Shown here: positions 23,550 through 35,700 of the stretch, in pieces
Layout of the letters: each line of letters starts with the position of its first letter
Position numbering within the stretch: the stretch's first letter is position 1
Origin: Nannochloropsis oceanica
Taxonomy: Eukaryota > Sar > Eustigmatophyceae > Eustigmatales > Monodopsidaceae
Direction of reading: 5' to 3'
NCBI GenBank assembly: GCA_004519485.1
Contig: CP038135.1
Coordinates: forward strand, 745,001 to 809,000
Length of the DNA: 64,000 nt
The notes under the pieces: generated by a model
The model's database searches: none
What the model saw: only the letters and a program-made list of their open reading frames with translations
What the model was told of the DNA's origin: nothing
Program-made: the position numbers and the translations under genes

Positions 23550-25514
23550 CTACCACCGTAGGACACGACTCAAGAAGCTCTTCTTGCCCGGACAGGTGGC
23601 CGCAGCAAGCGTACTGGATCTGCTGCTGCTGCTGCTGCTAGTGCTGCTGATGCCCTTTCTTGTTGTCGTTGTCCCTTGCTCGTCAAGATGTTGATCCACA
23701 GCACCAATACTCTTCTCCTTATTTTTCTCCTTCTCCCTCTCCCTCTGCTCCTCCTGCAACTCTTCCGAAAATGCTTTCATCATACTCTCCAGCAACAAGT
23801 CTACCTTTCCACGCAATCTCAAAATCTCCCCCCGTTCCCTTTTGCTCATATCCCCCAGCAAGGCATCTCCAAAGACTGACCTCATCTCCACAGAGGTCAG
23901 TACGTTCTGGCACTGCAAGAAACGAAGGTGCCGGCGGAAGGCGACCCACATGCCAGCAGCCCGTCTAATTCTTCGATGATATTTGGCAACTTTAGCCTCG
24001 CTCACTTCGCCGTTCAAAAGATCGAGGGGTAGGAGCTCCCGGGCAGAAAAATGGAGGGTGTGAAGAAGAGCGAGGCAATGTAATTGTTGCTGCTGCTGTT
24101 TTTGCTGCAGCTGTGGCTGCTGGTGTTGCTGTGGTGGTGTTGGTAATGGTAAGGAGGGATGAAGGGCTTGGCCTATTTTGAGGTATTGGTATAAGGCTCC
24201 TTCTAGCTCGAGAACTGCTCGAGGAATGCGTCCATCCCATTTTCTGGGATAACCTAGACGAGGTTGGGAGGGAGAAATGGAGGAGGTAGAGGTGGAGAAG
24301 ACAACACCACTACCACCACTACCACCACTACCACCACCAGCAGCGAGACTCTCAATGCGCTTGATTATGTGCGTTACTATTGCTAAGCGCTCCTTTGATG
24401 TCATGTCTCGAATATCGTATCTGATTGTGATAAAGCCGCCCTCATTCTCCTTCGCAATCTGTTGTGTCCCCCACTCCGGCAGTAGCAAGCTCTTGCGCTG
24501 CTGTTGCGGTGCATGCTGCAGCCTAGTAGCAGCTTTTTTAGCGATGTAGAAGTCAGAAGCCGGGGTAAGAAATTGTTGACACCCCTGTACATGGCAAGAT
24601 GTCGGGGGAGAGGGTGCCGTGGCTGACGAGGTATCATCCCATCGCACCTCCTCCTTCTCCTCCTTCTCCTCATCCTCCTCCTCCTCCTCCTCCTCCTCTT
24701 CACCTTCCTCGCTCCAAAGAATATTGCTGCTCATAACGTGGGGACTTCTATGTGCTACTGGCCGCTCTTCCGTTTCATTACCCTGGTTCGGTGACAGCCC
24801 GTTCTCATTGATTGACTGTCGTCTTCCTTGCTGCTGCTGCTGCTGCTGCCTCTCCTCCACGCCAGCACCCGTCACTGACCACATCAGCATCTTCTCCGGG
24901 CACAACGCTGGCAACATACCCATGTCTTCTTTCACAACCCTTATGAAAGACTTCTTAGCCGCGACCAGACGCTGGCGGCAGTTGCTGCTGTCCGTATTGT
25001 CGTCGTCCTCGTCGTTATTGTTATGGGCGTTGTTATGTTGTTGCTCCCGATACTCTTGGACAAGAGCCTTGGCCTCGTCCACTTCGCGGAGAATGGTGTG
25101 ATTGCGAGTTTGTATTTTTTGAAGTCGATGGCGCATGATCTCGAGCTTTTGTAGGTAAGAGTGCGATCTTTCCTCACCATTGTCCTGGCTTTGATGCTGG
25201 TGTCTGTGCTGCTTATGCATGACGGCCTCAAGAGCTTGGCGCTGATCGGCACTTCGGTCAGGGGGGAGGAAAGGTAATGAATAAAGAGGAGAAATAAATG
25301 TGGTGTAATCAGCCTTATTATCTTCGTGTGCACGGGATACATTGAGTGCCGTGGAGCCTCCAAGTGTTGGAGAGCCTGCTGAGGGAGGGATGACGAATAA
25401 ATGACGACCAAGAAGGGAAACCAAAATCAAGGAACCTCCAAGAACTCGGCTAGAATCACACTCACATTTCTTGTCGGCGTCTTTCCAGCTTCTCCCACCT
25501 TGCGACGACGCCAT
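23550..25514 (-). CDS. Unrecognised Gln/Ser-rich coiled-coil protein
   Basis: A 654-residue frame that I do not recognise. A predicted coiled coil lies at roughly 120-175 (LQKLEIMRHRLQKIQTRN, then EVDEAKALVQEYREQ). Long Gln, Ser and acidic low-complexity stretches follow. The C-terminal third is more ordered: a helical region (IRRAAGMWVAFRRHLRFLQ, then SVEMRSVFGDALLGDMSKRE and LRLRGKVDLLLESMMKAF) before a basic Ser-rich tail. An in-phase 90-nt segment (25465-25376) has a good donor GTGAGT and acceptor CCTCAGCAG and could be an intron; with or without it the frame holds. The segment it encodes is hydrophobic, so splicing would decide whether an N-terminal membrane-like stretch exists. No motif indicates catalysis. 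Confidence 0.6.
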   Translation of the reverse strand: MASSQGGRSWKDADKKCECDSSRVLGGSLILVSLLGRHLFVIPPSAGSPTLGGSTALNVSRAHEDNKADYTTFISPLYSLPFLPPDRSADQRQALEAVMHKQHRHQHQSQDNGEERSHSYLQKLEIMRHRLQKIQTRNHTILREVDEAKALVQEYREQQHNNAHNNNDEDDDNTDSSNCRQRLVAAKKSFIRVVKEDMGMLPALCPEKMLMWSVTGAGVEERQQQQQQQGRRQSINENGLSPNQGNETEERPVAHRSPHVMSSNILWSEEGEEEEEEEEEDEEKEEKEEVRWDDTSSATAPSPPTSCHVQGCQQFLTPASDFYIAKKAATRLQHAPQQQRKSLLLPEWGTQQIAKENEGGFITIRYDIRDMTSKERLAIVTHIIKRIESLAAGGGSGGSGGSGVVFSTSTSSISPSQPRLGYPRKWDGRIPRAVLELEGALYQYLKIGQALHPSLPLPTPPQQHQQPQLQQKQQQQQLHCLALLHTLHFSARELLPLDLLNGEVSEAKVAKYHRRIRRAAGMWVAFRRHLRFLQCQNVLTSVEMRSVFGDALLGDMSKRERGEILRLRGKVDLLLESMMKAFSEELQEEQREREKEKNKEKSIGAVDQHLDEQGTTTTRKGISSTSSSSSSRSSTLAAATCPGKKSFLSRVLRW

Positions 25515-26089
25515 GAAAGTGCTGATGGTCGTGCCGGTGGGATGGGCCAGTGGTGATGCTGTCGTCGAGCATTATTTTTGAATGTCGTGCCGAGTGATGG
25601 TCCTTGGGAATGCTTAAAGTCCCTCTCTTCAGCCTGCGTCGCTTATATTTGTCGTTGCGTGCCCAACATCTCCCTATGTCTTATTTTGTACGTGAATTGT
25701 GTACGTAAATTGAAAGTCGTGTCCGTCACTTTGTAATAATCGCAACGGACTGCCAGGACCGTTGACGACGTTGGGGTTGGTGGAGGCCACTGCAAGGGTT
25801 GGCAAAGTTCTCGCGAGGGCGGCATATTAGAGGGATTTCTGCTCTGTGGGCACTATTGACCCCCTTCAAAATCCCGCCAGGCACCCTCCCGCTTTATTAC
25901 CTCGCTTTGTGTCCGTATATTTTTATATTTACTGAAACTTGTGAAAGGAAAAGAGATCATCTTAAAAAGGCCAGCAATACGAGTAAACAAAATAATAATC
26001 ACTTAGCTCTCGCATCTCCTTTCGTACTGATGGCAGGAGCACAACTCTATTCGCTTGCTTTTTCCTATTTTATTTAATTTCTTTCTCTC
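25515..26089. other. Intergenic region
   Basis: About 575 bp between the coiled-coil gene start and the CS-domain gene stop, both on the minus strand. It should contain the coiled-coil gene promoter. Nothing else is recognisable. Confidence 0.4.
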
Positions 26090-27531
26090 TTACTCATCCC
26101 CCCAACCATCCTCCCCATTCAATTCCCTCTCGTACCTCTCCCGCTCTTCCCTTACCTTCTCCTGCCCCTCCTCCAACGAACCTTGCATCTCGGGCGGAAC
26201 CACATTCTCCTCCTCTCTAAAACACCTCGACCACCACGTTGACTCACGTGCCTCCCTCCTCCTCTTTCTCAAACTAAGGCATACACACCGCACCCCCTTC
26301 TCATCCTCATCAATTACCCACGAACACTCATCTGGACTTACCAAACCCGAAAACTCCCCCCCTACCCTCACCCTCCCTCCCTCTCCCTCTCCCGCCTCCA
26401 CGGGATAACTCAGCTCCATACTCTTGCCTGCAGCATCAATCGTGAGCTGGACCGCTTTACCCCTCACCTCCATTGGGATCGGGATGAAAACATTCATGTA
26501 GTCCAAATCTTGATTCCAATGATACCTCTCTTCGCCGTCCCTCCCTCCCTGGCCCCTAAACTGCATACAGGTTGCCAGCTTCTCCCCCTGCATTAGTTGG
26601 TACCACAGAGAATGCGTGCCTGGCTGCGTCTGTTTTTTCAGTGTCATAGACACCGAATGGCTGCCATCGGGCTTCTGCTTCAGTTGCCATCCTGAGGTAG
26701 AAGGGTCGATCTCTCCGGCAAACTTTCCCGCAATGACTCCAAAGGACGGAGTGTCTGTCAGAGCCAACTGTAATGCGTCTTCTGCCACAATTAAATGCAT
26801 GTTGGCCCCCCGCACGGCCTTGGGGACGGGGACACCTACGTGGATTTCAGTTTCGGTTTGCGTCCAGTGATAGCGGAGGGTCTGACGGTACATAGGCACG
26901 CTTGTTGCCTTCTTCTCCTCGAAATACGAGTGGGCCTCTTCCGTTTTCCCTTGCATTAGCAGCCCGTCGACGGCTTCGTCATCTTCGGGGGTCCATTCGA
27001 GACGGCGGAGCTCGTAAGGAAAACGGAGGATTTGACTTTCTTTCGCCATGATCAACTCGGCCAGCCATTCAGGCCGGGAAGCTGTTATTGAGGAGCGAGA
27101 GATAGTGTGTAGGAAGGGGAGGGAGATGATCGGTAAGCGGGTGAGCGGGTAAGATGCTCATACCGTTTATTTGCACGGACCTCGCATTGCTTCTACAATT
27201 TAATATCACCTCTTCTCTCAAATTCCTGGTTCTGTGCATGGCATTGTCTCGTAGTACCAGCCCTGCAGCTACCTAGCATTGCCACTCATTATAGATAATC
27301 GTCCCAACTCACTCCTCACTCACATGCAAACTGCTGCCGAGCATCTCCACCATTTCCAGCACTCCCTTGATAGGGCCTAATTACATCACCCGACAACCCT
27401 TGTCGCTGGCTGTGCAAGGCACGGCTGCGGTTGATGGTGGTGAGGGTGAAGATGGAGGGCAAGAGGAACGCTTGAACGTGGAAGGAGAAAGCAGCAAAGC
27501 CGATGATGATATGTGGTGGGAGTCTTGCCAT
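26090..27531 (-). CDS. Plastid-targeted double CS-domain (p23/NudC-like) protein
   Basis: Two exons (27531-27324 and 27081-26090) join across a 242-nt intron (T plus CT gives Ser70), for 399 residues. Exon 1 supplies a heterokont bipartite plastid signal: a hydrophobic peptide ending HVQA followed by Phe22 (FLLPSIF), then a Ser/Arg-rich transit region. Without this exon one would wrongly start at the internal Met of exon 2 (27049); exon 2 is open above it, reading SRPEWLAELIMAK. Two CS folds follow: one around 135-225 (LRYHWTQTETEIHVGVPVP, closing GWQLKQ) and one around 255-350 (RYHWNQDLDYMNVFIPIP, closing CSWVIDEDEKG). CS domains usually bind Hsp90 or act as small chaperones. A stromal co-chaperone role is inference. 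The C-terminus is a Glu/Arg-rich helix. Confidence 0.78.
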
Positions 27532-27844
27532 GCGTTTGAGGGGGCGTTTGTTCTCCCCGCGGTAGCGTGACGATGAAACTAGTGTCCCTTTCTGTTTTTT
27601 CGTGACTGACGGTTTCGTATCGATAAAGCGGGTGAAAGTGTGTGATGCGTGGACAAGCGAGAAAGGCAGGAAGGGCACATTGATTGACGACACGCTTCAA
27701 GCTGGCACGTTCGTCAAAAAGAGCAAACAAGAACAAAAGGCAATGCTGTATCACAGTTTGCGGCTTAATTTCCTTTGTACGAAGTGCATCTAAATACATT
27801 TTATTCTATTTGTTTGGTACAGCGTACACCTGTATACATATTAC
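27532..27844. other. Intergenic region
   Basis: A 313-bp gap between the CS gene start and the giant gene stop, both minus strand. Short frames here on either strand look like chance. Confidence 0.4.
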
Positions 27845-30800
27845 TTAAGGCTGATATCCCTCATCCTCTCCTGAGCCCATCCCGTCCTCTTCGTAATCCC
27901 CAAAGTCATTTTCCTCTTCATCTTCCTCCTCTTCCTTCTTTTTCGCCCCCTCATCCTCCGCCTCCTCCTCCTCCTCTTTCTGCCCCCACCGCTGCAATGG
28001 CTGTCCGTCCCCGGCCACTTGGAGGTGCCGCAGAAGCAGGGCTTCTTGTGCGGACACCACCTGTTGATACAAGCCTAATTGCCCCTCGAGAGAGCTCCGT
28101 AAAGTTTCATCCATAATCGCGGTGGAGAAGGCCGTCTGCGTCTCTCTCAAAGCATGCCGTAGACACTGTACTTTCTGGTTGCCAGTCTGTGCAAAATCGC
28201 CGCCAAGAGATTCCCGGCTAGGGAGCCAAAATGAGGCCGGGAAGGAGTGCAAACTTCGACCCAGGCCACGAGCCAACGCCGACACAGAAACCCGTGGAGA
28301 GGCGCCCTGCTGCTGCTCCCGCTTCTTCACCTCCTGTTGTGTCGTCTGGTTGCTACCCAGTCTCGAGGAATCTTCTGAACAACGAGCAAAAAGGCTCCAC
28401 TCCCGCTTCTCCCGAACGTAGGAAGTTACCACCTCCTCGATGAATCGGTGGGCCTGGAGGTGGCCGCATCGTGCATCGCTCATGGGAGTGAGTGCCGCTA
28501 GAGGTCGGCCTCCGTCGGAATCATGATCAAAATATTGAACGTCGTACAACACCTCCGCGCCTGTGTCAGTTGGCGATGAAAGCACACGGACGGCTGTCAC
28601 AATGGCATTACATTGGGACCCGTCCCGCAACCGGCGACAACGCACCAGGCTTCCAATGTGAGGACGACGAATAGCAAATCCTTGCTCCCTTCCCTTCTCT
28701 TCTTCTTCCTCCCATTCATCGTCATACCGCAACTGCTCCAGCGTACGGTGGGTTTCCCACGTCCGCTGAAGAATCGAAAGCGCAGCCGCCAGAAAATGGT
28801 GCCCCGATCCTTCGTAGTCTTGCAATAGGCCTAATACTTCCTGGGATGGTAGCACGTCCATCATATTCCAGGATTCTGCACACGAATACCTCACACCACT
28901 CAACCGACAATTATTCCCTTGCCCGTGATTTCGAAAAATTTCTACGTGGATTGACTCGATCTCGGTTAACCCCAGCTCTTGCTGTACCGCCTCTAGCTCT
29001 GCACGCTCGACCAACGTCTCCCACTCACCCGCATCTTGCTCTCGGAGCAGATGTCGTCTCACCAAGACGAGGCTTTCCTCGCTCTTTTGACTATCTTCTC
29101 CTTCTTCGGCACTGTTGGAGGCCTTCACCAAGACCCACATCTGCGACGGTGTAAAGTTACCATGCATTCCGCGGCGAACCTCAAGTCGTGTCCATTCAGG
29201 GGTAGGCGAGAAAGGTGGAGAAGACAACGATGGAGGAGGGTGATGCTCGGGCGAAACGCGGTACAGGCGAGAGGGCTGGGGCCCTCCAGACTCAACCAGC
29301 AAATCCTCGTCGTCGTCATCATCGTCATCATCATCGTCAGCAGCAACAACAGCAGTAGCTGTGCTTTCCGTGCTGCTGCTGGTGCTGTTACCTCCCGGGA
29401 GATGAATAGTCACTGTATGACCATCCACTTCCGGACGACCCACATTTCGCGTTTCATTGCCAGCTACTCTCACCCCCGCCCCTGTATGCGCCTTTGGTCG
29501 GCGTTCGATTATCGTAAGGGGGAAGCGGCTCCGCTCCGTGCTTTGCCAGTAAGTAGAGGAATTATTGTCGAGCAAGGCCAGCTTGGAGGCTACACCGGTC
29601 GAGACTTGAAGCCATTTTTGGTCTATGGCGGGGAATACGTCACTGCAAGTGAGGGGATTGGTGCGTGCCCAGGCCTGGCGACGTCGCTCTTCGTCTTGGA
29701 GCTGACAGGTATGGGATACCTCGGAGTACACCTCAACCAACGCTAAAAATGAGGGCAAGAGAGCAGCGAGGGCCTTGCGCTCTACGTGCTGCGCGTCATC
29801 TTTGCTCTGGCTTGCTGTCGCTGCAGGGTGCACGACATTTGAATGCAGGGTGCGGAGTATCTTACTCAATCTCCGACGCTCCAGCTCGTCGTATAAGTCC
29901 ACACCTGTCACCTCGATCATTAATCGCAGGGCATTGCATGCCGCGGCCAATGGGAGAGTGGTTGTCTCTCCACATGCAAGCGTCCGACTACTGCTGCTGC
30001 CTCCTACCGTCTCTGTGGTAGCCGTGGTAGCTGTGGAAAGATAGGCAAGGTAGAGGTCCAGGGCATCCTCCACCACCACCTTCTCTAGCACGGTACTGGC
30101 ATTTCCACTGCGGGTTATAACAATTGCAGACGCATGCAACAGATGCGCGTGTTGCTGAGGCGTCCAGCAGCACATTGTGAAGGATGTGGGGGAGGTGGAG
30201 CTGGGGGAGGAAGAGAGCCAGGCCCTGAGAAGCTTGAATGGCTGCAAGGCCTCGTATACACGCAAGTCTTTCACGTGCATTAGTAAGCCCGGTAAATGGG
30301 GAAGAAGCAGTTCCGCTTCTTCTTCCATTATTTCTATAGCCAATTGCACCGCTGCACCGACCACCAGTTCTGCTCCATTGATCGCCGCCAGCCGCTGCAG
30401 TGCCCCGAGCAAAGCATTTCGACGACTGGTTAGCGCCCTTCGAAAGGCAGGCCACAGCGCAGCAACATCTGAAAGGGTATAAACACACGATAACAGCACA
30501 TGTACATCAAGTATGACCTCAGCACTCAACACCTCAAGCAAGCCATTCACAGTTCCCTCCACAGACGAAGGAGAAGTTTCGAATTGTGTCAGTAACGCTG
30601 TTTTGGCGTCCCAATGCTGCGCAGCCATTGCTCCTTTGGCCAAATGCCGCAGGACAACTGCTGCTAACGCCTTACAGGTAGAGGATGAGGACATCGATTC
30701 CAACGTGTGGAGGATGAAGGGGGCAAAGTGGCTATCTCTGCTGCTACTATTGTTACCCTTTTTGCTGATGTAACTTTTGGAGTCTTGAAGCAGCAAGCGG

Positions 30801-32761
30801 AATGAGGGGCCACGTCCTCCCCGCAAGAGAGCAATCAGTGCCCGGAGCGCCGCTTGTCGAATGTGCGCAGATGCTGAGGGCTCTGCTAGAACGTCGAATA
30901 CAAAATGGTGAACTCGGCATGTCAATAGCAGCTCGTATGTAACAGAAGGTATGGGTGTAAGCGCCAAGCACGCAATTAGATGCATCGCCTGGATAGTCGA
31001 ACCCTCCCGCCCTCCCTTAATGAGCGATTGCAAGGTCAAAACCAGCACGCCCTGACTATCAATCAGATCATGTTCCTTCCGACTGTCAATGGTGGCCAGA
31101 CGCTCGCAGCCCCGCACCAGCAGCTCCACCTCGCGATAATCACCACCGTACCAGTACCCATACTTCTTGCAACATCGCTGCTTCTCGTGTCGCAAGGAGG
31201 GGCGGGCCGACGGGGCCTCCTCATCCTCCTCCTGATCGTCAATTACATCATCATTTTCACCCTTCTCCTTCTCCTCCTCATCCTCTTCCTTCTCCTCCTG
31301 CTCCTCCTCATCAACATCATCCTCCTCCTCCTCATCCCCCTCCCCCGCCCACTGCACCACAACAAAAGTACCCTTCACAGCCACAACCCTTCCTGGATTA
31401 TAGAACCCCCCATCCTGCTGCCCAAATCGCCAATGCGGCCCCCGCACCACATCCATCCCTGAATCGCACTTCACCAAATCCTTGATCGTAAACGCCCAAG
31501 ACACGTCATGAGGACCTGCTGCAGTCGCTGAATACCGGTACGATTTCTGCTCGTCGCTCCCATTCCACTTGACAATCACTTCGTCGCCCGATCGCTTCAC
31601 CACCACTCCCAGATTTCCTGGTTTGCCATCTTCCAATCCCCGTTTCCAGGTGGGTCCGCGTGTGACGCGACTTCCCTTCAGAATCTCTCGGTACATGGGC
31701 TTCCCGTCGTCTCCTGCCTCGAGCAAATGCGAGGAGGCAAAGACAGGCCACAACCCACCCGTGCGCCAACTGCTGCTGGAGCTGCTGCTGCTGCTGGCGG
31801 GGGAACTGGTATTTAACGACTGTTGCGTGAGAGGTCCTCGGCTTACCACCTCAAGCTCGACATTGCACCAATTATCGCTTCGGAACGACGCCCCTGCATC
31901 TTCATCATAATGTATCCATAACCAACCCTGCTCGCAGACCCCCACGACAGAACCAAGGCTACTCAGGCTCCGCCTCGGTCGCACTCTATCCCCAGGCTGG
32001 ACACCAAAGGCCTCTACACAAGCCTTGGCATCTACGTTGAAAAGACCCATCGTCCTATCAGCCTTCTCATATATAATTCTAACACCAGCAGTAGATAAAG
32101 ATTGGGGCAAGGATACCAGAAGCGGAGGTGCATCGGTAAATGCAAGATTCTCCTGGGTTTCCCTCGCTTGCAATACCGACTCTAGCACGCACAAGACGTC
32201 CCTTACATGTCCGAGGTGATCGGTCCCCTTCTCCGCAACCTGCGCCTGCTCCATCAACACTCTCACCGCACCCACAACCGAACAAGGCAGCAGTACCAAG
32301 ACCCCTGCCCATGGCCCCCGTCGAGAGGTAAAACAAGGTTGCTGTCGAATGGTCTTCCACCTCTCAGGGCCCGCCAGAATCTGCACCACCCAGCTCACGT
32401 CTCCATCGAGCAATGCACCAAATAAAGCCTCCTGCCAGTGTTCCACATGACCCCATGGCCCCCACTCCGATCGGCTGTAAGACGCCCAGACATGAGGGTG
32501 CACGCCTTTCCCGAGCAAGGCCTCTACCTCCTGATACAGCTCCTCCTGCTTCTCAAAGCTTGCAGCACTGTTGCTGATACTACTGATGCTGCTACTGGCA
32601 ATTGGAGGAACAGAGGGGGTGGACAGCGTGCGGCAATGGCCCAGGGCACTGGCCTCCCACACGGTGAGCTCCCAAGCGTGCTCGTCGCCCGAAGTCAGGA
32701 TGCCCACCAAGGCACTGCCCAGCTCATTTTCGGACCAGTCTGTGGATGCGGTGTCAGCAGT

Positions 32762-32793
<32 letters not shown>

Positions 32794-35700
32794 CAGTAAG
32801 AGTGGCTAAACGCAGTTGCAGCGGCTTGACGAGGCGTTCTACCTGGCGTTGCACCAAGAGGGTCTCGCGGGCAACGGGGGGAAAGGAGGCGAATGATCGG
32901 AGGAGGAGGAGGTAAAGGTCAACGACCTTGGAACACACGGCTTCCTGCAACGCGTGAACCTTGAAGTCATCAACCATGTTGACAACATGAGGCATATCGT
33001 CGCTTCCCTTCTCAATTGAACTGCCCCCACCATCGGTTTCAGCAACGGTGATGGTATCCATGTCATCCAGAGACGAGCGGGCGGCCTGCGTCTCTCGGGG
33101 AAACTTAACGTGTTTGATCAGCCGTGTCATGCTTTGGGTCAGTGCGTACAAGTGATAAGGATTGCCGGCCTTGGCTACGCTCTGCAAAGCAGCCAGCACG
33201 TTCAAAATGATCTCGTACGGTAGCTGCTGCCGCTGTTGATTCTTGCTGGCATCGTCGTCGGCATGACGTTCCCCACGTCGCTCTTGTGCCTTTTTGGGCC
33301 AGCCTGCGACAGTGTCCAAGGTATGCAGGGCGGCATCGACAAGTCCGGCATCCACGAGGGAGCGAAACACGGCAGCAGGCATGTTGATGTGTCGCACCAG
33401 CACCCGCAAAATCACCTCCCAAAGCAACCCAACAATTCGGCAGACACGTTCGTGTCCAGTATAGACCCCCTTCAACAGCCCTCCCAGCCCATTAACAGAC
33501 AAATCTTCCTCCCCTCTCTCGTCCTCTCCATTTTCCACTTCAGAGCCCAGCGGGAATCCATCCACATTACACCGCAAGAGTGCAGGAGCGGCGAGGGGAG
33601 CAGCAAGAGTTAAAGCATGCAGGACATGAAAGAGAATTTGACAGCGGCCCACCTCGCTAAATGCCTCGATCGTCTCCTTCTCCGATGTGTGCTCTAGGTC
33701 CGACAGCAGATTTTGTAAGCACTCCTCGAGATATAAATTTTCCCTTGTAGATGATGACACGAAAGGCGACGACCCAAACTTGTTAATGCTCGAGGAGCCA
33801 GAGGAGAAGAGTTCCGCCAGCCGCTCCAACTGACCCTTCAAAGAAGCAGGCCGTAGGTTCCCCTCCAAGCTGCTTGCATGAACCTCGCCGTCCTTTTCTT
33901 GAAAATCCTCCAACGTCGCAAGGCACGTAGAAAGCCACCGTATCTGCGCTTTGACAGGCAAAGGCGAAAAGGCATAAACAGCCGAGATGGCATCTCCATC
34001 TTGAATCAGACCCACAAATGGACGAATATTTGCGGGATTAATCATCACCACCACCCTTTCAGTCATAATAGACGATCCATTGAGAAACACGCTCACATCT
34101 AGCATCGTCGATGACAGCTCCCCTCCCCTCGCAAAGGCTAAGGCAGCCTTTTCGTCCCATGCACGAAACATCGTCACCTCAATCTTGACCTCATCCCCAC
34201 TTGCCGCGCTGCCCCCTTCACCTGCGACACCGCAACCGAAAGACAACAATGTGCGTTCCAATATAGGCCCCGAGCTGGAGAGGATACGAAAGACACCCGT
34301 AGAAAAATACTCGAGGCCAAATGAGAAGACCGGTGGCAACGGGGGATAGCTGCCCCAGATGCCGTCTGACAGGCCGATGACGTGATATTTCCCCCGCTTC
34401 GGTCCAAAGAGGTAGGTGTACACGCCCTTCTTGTGGAGCCCAAAAGACCCTCGGGAAGAAATCCGCTGTAAATGAACGCCCAAGCGGCAGGTGCGGGTCA
34501 GGAGGTCGCCGTGGTGGTTGAAGGCTTTGGGTAATGGCTCCAAATATTTGAGTGGGGTGCGATTGCCTGCCACCATTGCACCATCTACACCATCCGCAGT
34601 CTCCCAACCTTTTTTGGTGCTGCTGCCCGCTCCTGGCTGCCGGTTGCCATGTGACGTGCTCCCATCACGCTTCCGTTCTTGCGCCTCTGCGTTAGCCATC
34701 CAGGCAAGAAAGTCAAATCGCGGGGGTGGGTTGGTTAAGGAGAGCTCGGCCGAAAATGCTCGCCCTGTGTAGGACAAACGATTAAAAATAATGACAGCGG
34801 GGTAAGCTCGTTCCAGCCGCTCAGGCAATGCAATCCTGAACAGAAGCCGATCCGGCGTTTCTGGTGTATGCTTGTGCAAGACGAGGAAATGCCGAGGGCC
34901 CCTCAAATCCACCCCAACGCGGATACTGTCACCAGAGATCATGGGCGGGTACTGAGCGTGCGTCCTGCCCCACACCAATACCTGCCCCGTACTGCAATTA
35001 ATCCCTGCGACAGGATTCCGATGTTTGTCCCTCTGGAAAAACGACCAATCGGGGGCCAAAGAAGCAGTAGTCGAGATACCCACGACAACAAATTCCTCTC
35101 CCGACCACGTAGGGTCGAGATTATGCCGTTTTTCCTTGACAAGCTTCACCTCCCACGCGCCTGCATGCCCCACCGGAATGACCGGCCCTAAGGCGTACGC
35201 CCCAAACCCATATTCTGCGCCAGCTCCCCCCCCGAGCGTAGCAACAATCGAGCCGGAACCCTCCTGCAATGTGCAATTGGAATGGGAGACAAAAAACATG
35301 GGCGGAGGGGGAGGGATGTGAAGAGCGGCCTCGGCCATGAGGGTCGGCAATGGCAACATTAAAGTCGAGCTGGAGCCTAGTAAAAGGTCTTTCATTAAGG
35401 GGAAGGAGGGATGCAGCGTCATGCTCGTAGCCAGCCGTTTATCCTTAACAGTGCCCGCCGCATCTAGCGTCTGCTCCAGAAATTTGATTAGCAACAACCC
35501 CAAGCCCATTTTATCACCAATTGAGGAGAAACTGTCGCAGTCTCCCGCCGAGTCTGCAGCAGCAGACATGACGAGAGCGAGGTTTGCCTCCGTGAACCAT
35601 GATGGCTCGACTAAGAGACTTAGAGCTTGGAAAAGGTCCAAAACATCTACTGGTAACAGCTGGAGGAATTTTGATGATGCTAAGGCCAGATGCTTCTCAA

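Noticed and set aside
27049-27055. Internal start for the CS-domain protein
   Set aside because: The frame is open upstream to a good acceptor and joins in phase with a plastid-signal exon, so the upstream start is preferred.
27367-27389. A GT-AG pair that would remove about 24 nt from exon 1 of the CS-domain gene
   Set aside because: Too short for an intron; the reading frame continues through it to the better donor at 27323.
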